Shown here piece by piece: positions 1 through 4,012 of a stretch of 10,043 bases of DNA. The notes under the pieces were generated by a model. That model searched no databases. It saw nothing but the letters and a program-made list of their open reading frames with translations, and was not told where the DNA came from. Both the position numbers and the translations under genes were made by a program. This stretch comes from CAYJBP01 sp964368605 (lineage in GTDB: Bacteria > Bacillota > Dehalobacteriia > UBA4068), in contig CAYJBP010000095.1 of the NCBI GenBank assembly GCA_964368605.1, positions 1-10,043 of the forward strand, given 5' to 3'. How positions within the stretch are numbered: position 1 is the stretch's first letter; every line of letters starts with the position of its first letter.

Positions 1-4
1 CGCT

Positions 5-51
5 AAGTCCGTATAACTCGTCGCTTACGCTCCTCAAACAGATACGGCCTT
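5..51. repeat. Imperfect hairpin with a large loop at the left edge
   Basis: Arms 5-14 and 42-51 pair over 9 of 10 positions (core CCGTAT with ATACGG) around a 27-nt loop. It directly abuts the larger hairpin at 52-108, so the two may form one structured element that could start outside the window. No coding potential is seen. Function unknown. Confidence 0.4.
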
Positions 52-108
52 TATTTTGTATTTCCCAGACGGGGGCAAAAACCGCCCCCACCTGGAAAAT
101 ACAAAATA
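52..108 (-). repeat. Long inverted repeat: 25-bp arms, 7-nt loop
   Basis: Arm 52-76 pairs with arm 84-108 around the loop 77-83. The outer half is AT-rich and the inner six pairs are all G-C. Three positions break the pairing on the plus strand (64/96, 69/91, 70/90, all C-A or A-C). Read as minus-strand RNA, all three become G-U wobbles, giving an uninterrupted 25-bp helix. I therefore assign the functional strand to minus, by inference. No T-tract follows in either direction, so it is not a standard intrinsic terminator. A dispersed palindromic repeat or an RNA stability or processing hairpin are the alternatives. Confidence 0.65.
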
Positions 109-382
109 CCGCTCCAACTACCTTTGGCTAGTTTAAAAAGTTATCCTATTGCATAGGTACTTTGGCCACATCTCTTATCTTCGCCGGTTAGTTTTTTAGG
201 GCATTCAACTTGGTTTGGAGTATAGGGCTAGTGCCTAGGTAAACTCATATTATCCGCCCCCAGCCCAGCCTTGGCCGTTTTTGATTTTGTTTGCATTTTG
301 TAGGGAATGGTCTTGACCATTCCGCTGTTTAGGATATTGTTACCTAATTGCTAACGGAATTGTTCTGGTTTTCTTTGCTGGC
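109..382. other. Noncoding stretch with a short palindrome
   Basis: No open frame with a ribosome binding site was found on either strand. The clearest element is a perfect 9-bp palindrome at 304-312/315-323 (GGAATGGTC with GACCATTCC, 2-nt spacer), preceded by TTTTGTAG and followed by CGCTGTTTAGG. A smaller stem, CCTAT/ATAGG, lies near 144-156. No tRNA, rRNA or riboswitch that I can recognise is present. Confidence 0.5.
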
Positions 383-430
383 TAGCATAAAAGGACTCGA
401 ACCAAAACTGGTTCAAGTCCTTTTATGCTA
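383..430 (-). repeat. 22-bp hairpin downstream of the GGDEF/EAL gene
   Basis: Arms 383-404 and 409-430 are complementary at 21 of 22 positions around a 4-nt AAAC loop. The single mismatch is C-A on the plus strand and becomes a G-U wobble on the minus strand, as in the hairpin at 52-108. It lies 38 nt past the stop of the minus-strand gene, so it may end or protect that transcript's 3' end. The usual T-tract is missing after the stem, so a Rho-independent terminator is possible but not shown. Confidence 0.6.
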
Positions 431-444
431 AGCAATGGCCTCTT

Positions 445-461
445 AAAAAAAAAGGGGGGGG
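445..461. repeat. Adjacent homopolymer runs A9 then G8
   Basis: Nine A are followed directly by eight G. On the minus strand this reads C8T9, beginning 7 nt after the stop codon of the GGDEF/EAL gene. It lies outside the reading frame, so slippage here cannot change that protein. It may act as the T-rich 3' part of the transcript before the hairpin at 383-430, or it may be an error-prone spot in the assembly. Confidence 0.6.
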
Positions 462-468
462 TATTTAA

Positions 469-2580
469 CTAAAACTGCTTCTTTAATAATTCATAAAAAT
501 CCGGGATAGGTATCGGGCGAGCAAATAAATAGCCTTGCCCGGATTTACAGCCCATTTCAATGAGTAAATCACGCTGCTCCGGGGTTTCTATGCCTTCGGC
601 CAGCACATCCTCAATCTTTAAATCATTGCACATGCCAATAGCATGTGTTAAAATTGCTTGGTATCGCTTATCTTCGCAGATTTTTTCTACCAGGCTGGTA
701 TCAAACTTAATTTGATTAAAATCTACCGCCGTTAAAATTAACAAATTGGAATAATCGGTGCCAAAATCGTCTAATGATACCGAAAATCCGGCCGCCTTTA
801 AGGCCTGCATTTTTTCCTTTAGCTCCTGATTGGCTACATGATTATCGGTTTCGGTAATCTCTACATCGATTAAGCTTAGGGGGATATCGTACTTATTGCA
901 AATATCTAACATATCACGGATAATATTATGCTCGCTAAAAGTTATGCGTGATAAATTTACCGATACAGGCAAGGCATGCCCCACCTTGATCCACTCTTGC
1001 AAAGTTTGACAAACCGTTTCCAGCACAAAAAGATCTACATGGCGAATAATTTTTTCGCGCTCGTAAATTGGTACAAATTTATACGGCGGAATTAAGGCCG
1101 TACCATCAGGATTAAACTTGCGGATTAAGGCCTCCGCACCATTAAATTTGCCGCTTTTTAAATCAACCTTTGGTTGCAAATAAACACGGAATAAATTAGA
1201 CTTAAGATCACGGAATAAAGCCTGGATTTCACCACTTTTATAAACTTGACCATGCTCGGCCGCCGATTTATAATAAGATTGTTTTTCAATAGTCATCAAT
1301 TCTTCGGCATAATTGATTTCGCGAACAATATTATAATCACCCTGACGATAAGCATAACCAAAAGACATACTGCAATCATTATCGGCTGCAATTTTTATGC
1401 GCAGCTCTTCGATTAAATTCATAAACTCGTCTTTGCTAAGATTTGGGCATAATGCCACAAATTCATCACCGCCAAAACGATAAACATCTTTATCAAAAAC
1501 TTGCTGCAAAAGCCCGGCATTAGCTATGATTAAACGATCGCCATGGCTTTGGCCATAAGTATTATTAATCTCCCTTAAGCCATTAATATTGGCAAAAACA
1601 ATACCCAAGCTAGAAGGTGGATTTGCCTCGAACCGTGCCACAACATCCATGTATTTATAGCGATTAGATAAACCGGTTAAAGAATCGGTATTATGCAAAA
1701 TATGTATTTTTTTATCCTTTTGCTTGCGGGTTAAATAATTAAGAATAAAAAAGGATAAAGATGTTAAAAGCCCTGCATCACGAATATGTTGATGGGGATT
1801 GGTAATACCAATAAAACCCACAACATCATCATCTTTGGCCCTTAAAGGCACCCCAATTGCCCTATTTATAGCCACAGAACGTAAAAAATCATAACCATCG
1901 GAAAGACGCTGATAGCTGGGATCGGTAAAATCCGCCAAAAAGAATTTGTCCTTACGTAATATCAATAGCCATTGCTTGATATATCTTATATCTAATTCCT
2001 TAATATGCTGCTTGCGTGAGGGCAGCCCAGGCCTTACCCATTCATAAACCTCGTTTAGATTACGGGCACGGCTATCCATCTCGAATACATAGGCGCTATC
2101 GGCCTGATAATAGTTACAAACATTCATCAAAAGTGTGTTAAGGGCATTTTTACTATCCTCGGCCAGGGTATTGATGCATTCCATCAAAGTTGTTTTGGCC
2201 TCATTATCATTGCCCATATCATCAACAGCAGTATCGACTTCGCCCACATTATAAACAAAATCAATACGAATTCGATTACTACCATACTCGGCTAGCATCG
2301 ATTTTATCATTAGCCATCTGTTTAAATATTGATTATACTGCTCCCAGGTATCGCTTTTAACAGCAATAAGCTTGTCCTTATCACAAAATTCGCAAGGGCT
2401 ATTGCGATTTTGTAATACCTGATAACACTTTTTGCCGGCATAGCTATTCATAACCCCAAAGGCTCGGCAAGCATTTTCGCTTAAATATAATAATTCATTG
2501 CTATCAATATCGGAAATATAACAAAAAGTATCCAAATTGGCAGCGGTTAAACTAGATTTTTTATTTTGCTGTGCTGACAT
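469..2580 (-). CDS. PAS-GAF-GGDEF-EAL protein, probable c-di-GMP phosphodiesterase
   Basis: A 703-residue soluble signalling protein with no signal peptide or membrane segment. Residues about 15-110 look like a PAS sensor with a Cys cluster (C52, C63, C66). Residues about 128-285 look like a GAF domain. GGDEF spans about 295-445 and EAL about 450-700. The EAL half keeps the family's metal and catalytic residues: E483 in EAL, N542 in NLS, E574 and E577 in EITE, D604 and D605 in DDFG, K625, E662 and E665 in EGIE, and Q682. The GGDEF signature (370-374) is intact. However, the Mg-binding Asp of the usual FIDID segment is replaced by Asn (N331, N333), and the RxxD inhibitory site upstream is missing. 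I infer c-di-GMP hydrolysis, with the GGDEF domain perhaps only binding GTP as a regulator. The start is supported by GGAG (plus 2589-2592) 8 nt upstream. It is probably monocistronic. Confidence 0.93.
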   Translation of the reverse strand: MSAQQNKKSSLTAANLDTFCYISDIDSNELLYLSENACRAFGVMNSYAGKKCYQVLQNRNSPCEFCDKDKLIAVKSDTWEQYNQYLNRWLMIKSMLAEYGSNRIRIDFVYNVGEVDTAVDDMGNDNEAKTTLMECINTLAEDSKNALNTLLMNVCNYYQADSAYVFEMDSRARNLNEVYEWVRPGLPSRKQHIKELDIRYIKQWLLILRKDKFFLADFTDPSYQRLSDGYDFLRSVAINRAIGVPLRAKDDDVVGFIGITNPHQHIRDAGLLTSLSFFILNYLTRKQKDKKIHILHNTDSLTGLSNRYKYMDVVARFEANPPSSLGIVFANINGLREINNTYGQSHGDRLIIANAGLLQQVFDKDVYRFGGDEFVALCPNLSKDEFMNLIEELRIKIAADNDCSMSFGYAYRQGDYNIVREINYAEELMTIEKQSYYKSAAEHGQVYKSGEIQALFRDLKSNLFRVYLQPKVDLKSGKFNGAEALIRKFNPDGTALIPPYKFVPIYEREKIIRHVDLFVLETVCQTLQEWIKVGHALPVSVNLSRITFSEHNIIRDMLDICNKYDIPLSLIDVEITETDNHVANQELKEKMQALKAAGFSVSLDDFGTDYSNLLILTAVDFNQIKFDTSLVEKICEDKRYQAILTHAIGMCNDLKIEDVLAEGIETPEQRDLLIEMGCKSGQGYLFARPIPIPDFYELLKKQF

Positions 2581-2872
2581 AACTAATGCTCCAATAAATT
2601 ATTGCTTAGCCTCTACTAAGCTATGGTTACAGTACCTAAAGTCGTTACAAAAGAAATTGTAACATAAAAAACAATAAAACACAACAAAAAGTTTGTGTAA
2701 ATTTAAAATTAAATTATTTTGCGCTTATAGTAGCCAAATTGTTAATTTCTGTGCTAATAATATTGATAATTATTGCTAGATAATAGACAAAACAATATAA
2801 ATTGGTTACGTTTGCAATTTAGGCCTATTTGTCAATTGTCACCGTTTGTTTAAAAAAGTGGTTTATATTTAA
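2581..2872 (-). promoter_or_regulatory. AT-rich upstream region of the GGDEF/EAL gene with dyads
   Basis: This 290-bp noncoding region should hold the promoter for the minus-strand gene at 469-2580, but I find no -35/-10 pair I trust. Visible elements are GCTTAG/CTAAGC at 2604-2609/2616-2621 (leader hairpin), GTTACAA/TTGTAAC at 2644-2650/2657-2663 (7-bp dyad, 6-bp spacer, operator-like), and ACACAA/TTGTGT at 2679-2684/2693-2698. A minus-strand TACAAT overlaps the GTTACAA dyad and could be a -10, with a poor -35. A regulator binding the dyad is speculation. Confidence 0.35.
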
Positions 2873-2873
2873 C

Positions 2874-2910
2874 AAAAAAGCGGCCGCAACAATTATAGTT
2901 GCAGCCGCTT
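2874..2910 (-). terminator. Rho-independent terminator of the small-peptide operon
   Basis: Arms 2878-2890 and 2898-2910 form a 13-bp GC-rich stem around a 7-nt loop. Its one imperfect pair is a G-U/C-A position. On the minus strand the stem is followed by a T-run (plus A-run 2874-2879). It starts right after the stop of the 56-residue peptide gene. The plus-strand flank is also T-rich (2912-2916), so it may work in both directions. Confidence 0.85.
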
Positions 2911-2914
2911 ATTT

Positions 2915-3085
2915 TTAATTGCCGGTACAGTTAGCACCATTAATAATACCGGTTAAAAATTGTAATACTATCAAGATGATAATTAGATTAACTATGCAGC
3001 CATAATTGCCAAAACCTTGGCTTTGTGTGCAATCCTCGGCATAGTTTTGATAATCATCGCCGGGCATCGTATTATTACAAATCAT
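2915..3085 (-). CDS. Small Cys-rich single-helix membrane peptide, 56 aa (second of a tandem pair)
   Basis: I do not recognise this family. The 56-residue product has a polar N-terminal half rich in Asn, Asp and Gln, then one hydrophobic helix (about residues 30-48), then a short polar tail. Cysteines lie at 3, 19, 30 and 53. The core GC-x2-NLII-x2-IVL-x-FL matches the neighbouring 51-residue peptide: residues 29-50 here align without gaps to 19-40 there, with 15 of 22 identical, and a Cys follows in both. A strong AGGAGG (plus 3093-3098) lies 7 nt before ATG. That site overlaps the stop of the upstream gene (TAAGGAGG), which shows co-transcription and perhaps translational coupling. A terminator follows immediately. 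It is too short for most gene callers. A spore or envelope peptide, or a small toxin-like peptide, are guesses. No double-Gly bacteriocin leader is seen. Confidence 0.8.
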   Translation of the reverse strand: MICNNTMPGDDYQNYAEDCTQSQGFGNYGCIVNLIIILIVLQFLTGIINGANCTGN

Positions 3086-3097
3086 AGTTAAACCTCC

Positions 3098-3253
3098 TTA
3101 GCAGCCGCAGTTTATGCCGGGTGCACCGCAATTGCCATTGATAATATTGCTTAAAAATTCTAGTACAATAAATAGGATAATCAGATTGATTAAGCAGCCC
3201 CATAAACCATCATCATAACCCCCATTATAGCAACCGGAACCAAAATTAAACAT
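3098..3253 (-). CDS. Small Cys-rich single-helix membrane peptide, 51 aa (first of a tandem pair)
   Basis: Family not recognised. The product has 51 residues: an N-terminal segment rich in Gly, Tyr and Asn (1-18), a hydrophobic helix (about 20-38), and a Cys/Gly tail ending CGC. Cysteines are at 8, 20, 42, 49 and 51. It is a paralogue of the next gene downstream on the same strand. Both share GC-x2-NLII-x2-IVL-x-FL and an IING segment just before a Cys. AAAGGAG (plus 3262-3268) sits 8 nt before ATG, a good Bacillota ribosome binding site. The helix is long enough to cross a membrane once. The Cys pattern suggests disulfides or metal binding, but nothing in the sequence decides this. The ATG chosen is the only one with a ribosome binding site. 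Confidence 0.8.
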   Translation of the reverse strand: MFNFGSGCYNGGYDDGLWGCLINLIILFIVLEFLSNIINGNCGAPGINCGC

Positions 3254-3275
3254 CAATATCGCTCCTTTCGTTTCC

Positions 3276-3334
3276 CGCTAAGCCGCAAACAGGCAACTTA
3301 TTTGCCCGCTTGCTTAGATTTTTTTTGCTTAGCG
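3276..3334 (-). promoter_or_regulatory. Leader dyad upstream of the small-peptide operon
   Basis: CGCTAAGC at 3276-3283 is the exact reverse complement of GCTTAGCG at 3327-3334. Inside lies a smaller stem, GGCAA/TTGCC (3292-3296/3302-3306, 5-nt loop). If transcription starts upstream, the leader RNA could fold into a long-range stem just before the ribosome binding site. It could equally be a DNA operator. Function unknown. Confidence 0.35.
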
Positions 3335-3348
3335 CTCTGTTATAGTAC

Positions 3349-3375
3349 ATGATATGGCTAAGGCTTGGCAAAAGT
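3349..3375 (-). promoter_or_regulatory. Possible sigma-K-like promoter of the small-peptide operon
   Basis: On the minus strand, AC (plus 3374-3375), 17 nt, then CATATCAT (plus 3349-3356) fits the short Bacillus sigma-K pattern (AC, 16-17 nt, CATA-N3-T). No good sigma-A -35/-10 pair was found for these genes. The pattern is short and could occur by chance. If real, the peptides would be made late in sporulation. Confidence 0.2.
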
Positions 3376-3402
3376 GATAAATATTTTTTTTTAAATTAAC
3401 TC

Positions 3403-3430
3403 TTTACAAATAAAATTTATATGCTATAAT
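3403..3430 (+). promoter_or_regulatory. sigma-A promoter of ctsR-clpC with extended -10
   Basis: TTTACA (3403-3408) lies 16 bp upstream of a perfect TATAAT (3425-3430). A TG is placed one base before it (3422-3423, extended -10). The predicted start is near 3437, at the edge of the CtsR boxes, and leaves a leader of about 70 nt before ctsR. Confidence 0.85.
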
Positions 3431-3438
3431 TTAGTCAA

Positions 3439-3473
3439 GGTCAAAAATAGTCAAAAGGTCAAAGATGGCCAGA
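3439..3473 (+). promoter_or_regulatory. CtsR operator, two tandem boxes
   Basis: The known CtsR box is a direct repeat of (A/G)GTCAAA with a 3-bp spacer. Here GGTCAAA-AAT-AGTCAAA (3439-3455) matches perfectly. A second pair, GGTCAAA-GAT-GGCCAGA (3457-3473), has the same spacing with two mismatches in its last heptamer. An extra half-like AGTCAAG lies at 3433-3439. The location just after the -10 fits repression by blocking RNA polymerase, with release at high temperature, and autoregulation of the operon. Confidence 0.93.
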
Positions 3474-3509
3474 ATTGGCCTTAATAAATTTTATTAAGAA
3501 GGTGATGCG

Positions 3510-3977
3510 ATGTCTACTTTAGCCAATCAAATCGAGGCCTATTTAAAGCAGCTATTAAGCGAGCATCGGGGGGTGGTTGAGTTAAAACGGGGCGATTTAG
3601 CCCAAATATTTATGTGTGTGCCTTCGCAAATAAATTATGTGCTGGAAACCCGTTTTTCGGCTCAGCAAGGATATATGGTCGAAAGTAGGCGTGGTGGTGG
3701 TGGCTATATTCGCCTGGTGCGCCTGGATTTAGAAAATAGCGATATGCTCCAAGGCTTGCTTAAGCAAAAGGAGCTTAAAGTTAGCCTTCAAAATGGCCAA
3801 TTATTATTAAAGCGCCTTTTGGAAGAGGATATTTTAACCGAACGTGAATATACTTTAATTGGCGCGCTTTTAGACAAAGATCTTTTGGCTGCCGCCTATG
3901 ATGATGCCGATAGCCTGCGTGGCGCTATGTTAAACAAGCTATTATTGCATTTATTAAGAGAAGATTTTAAAGTTTAA
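3510..3977 (+). CDS. ctsR: CtsR, transcriptional repressor of class III heat-shock genes
   Basis: A 155-residue protein, the usual CtsR length. CtsR is a dimeric DNA-binding repressor of clp genes in Bacillota. The N-terminal winged helix-turn-helix holds the hallmark CVPSQINYVLETRF (36-49). The wing is RRGGGGYIR (60-68), whose glycine loop is the heat-sensing element in Bacillus subtilis CtsR. The C-terminal part (about 80-155) fits the dimerisation domain, including a DSLRGAMLNKLL segment like the end of B. subtilis CtsR. Translation starts at ATG 3510 behind AGAAGGTGAT (3496-3505). It is the first gene of a two-gene operon, with 35 nt to clpC, and carries its own operator upstream. In B. 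subtilis CtsR is controlled by McsA and McsB, but neither is encoded as a separate gene here. Confidence 0.97.
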   Translation: MSTLANQIEAYLKQLLSEHRGVVELKRGDLAQIFMCVPSQINYVLETRFSAQQGYMVESRRGGGGYIRLVRLDLENSDMLQGLLKQKELKVSLQNGQLLLKRLLEEDILTEREYTLIGALLDKDLLAAAYDDADSLRGAMLNKLLLHLLREDFKV

Positions 3978-4012
3978 TTAATTTTATGACAAAATATAAA
4001 TGAGGTGATATC

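Noticed and set aside
5..108. Insertion sequence terminus
   Set aside because: No transposase fragment or target duplication is visible within the window; the hairpins alone do not support it.
226..318. 30-codon minus-strand ORF starting at 318
   Set aside because: No ribosome binding site, it begins inside a palindrome, and its composition is not protein-like.
383..430. tRNA T-arm-like string GGTTCGAGTCC on the minus strand
   Set aside because: No T-stem, anticodon arm or acceptor pairing can be built around it; it is one arm of the 22-bp hairpin.
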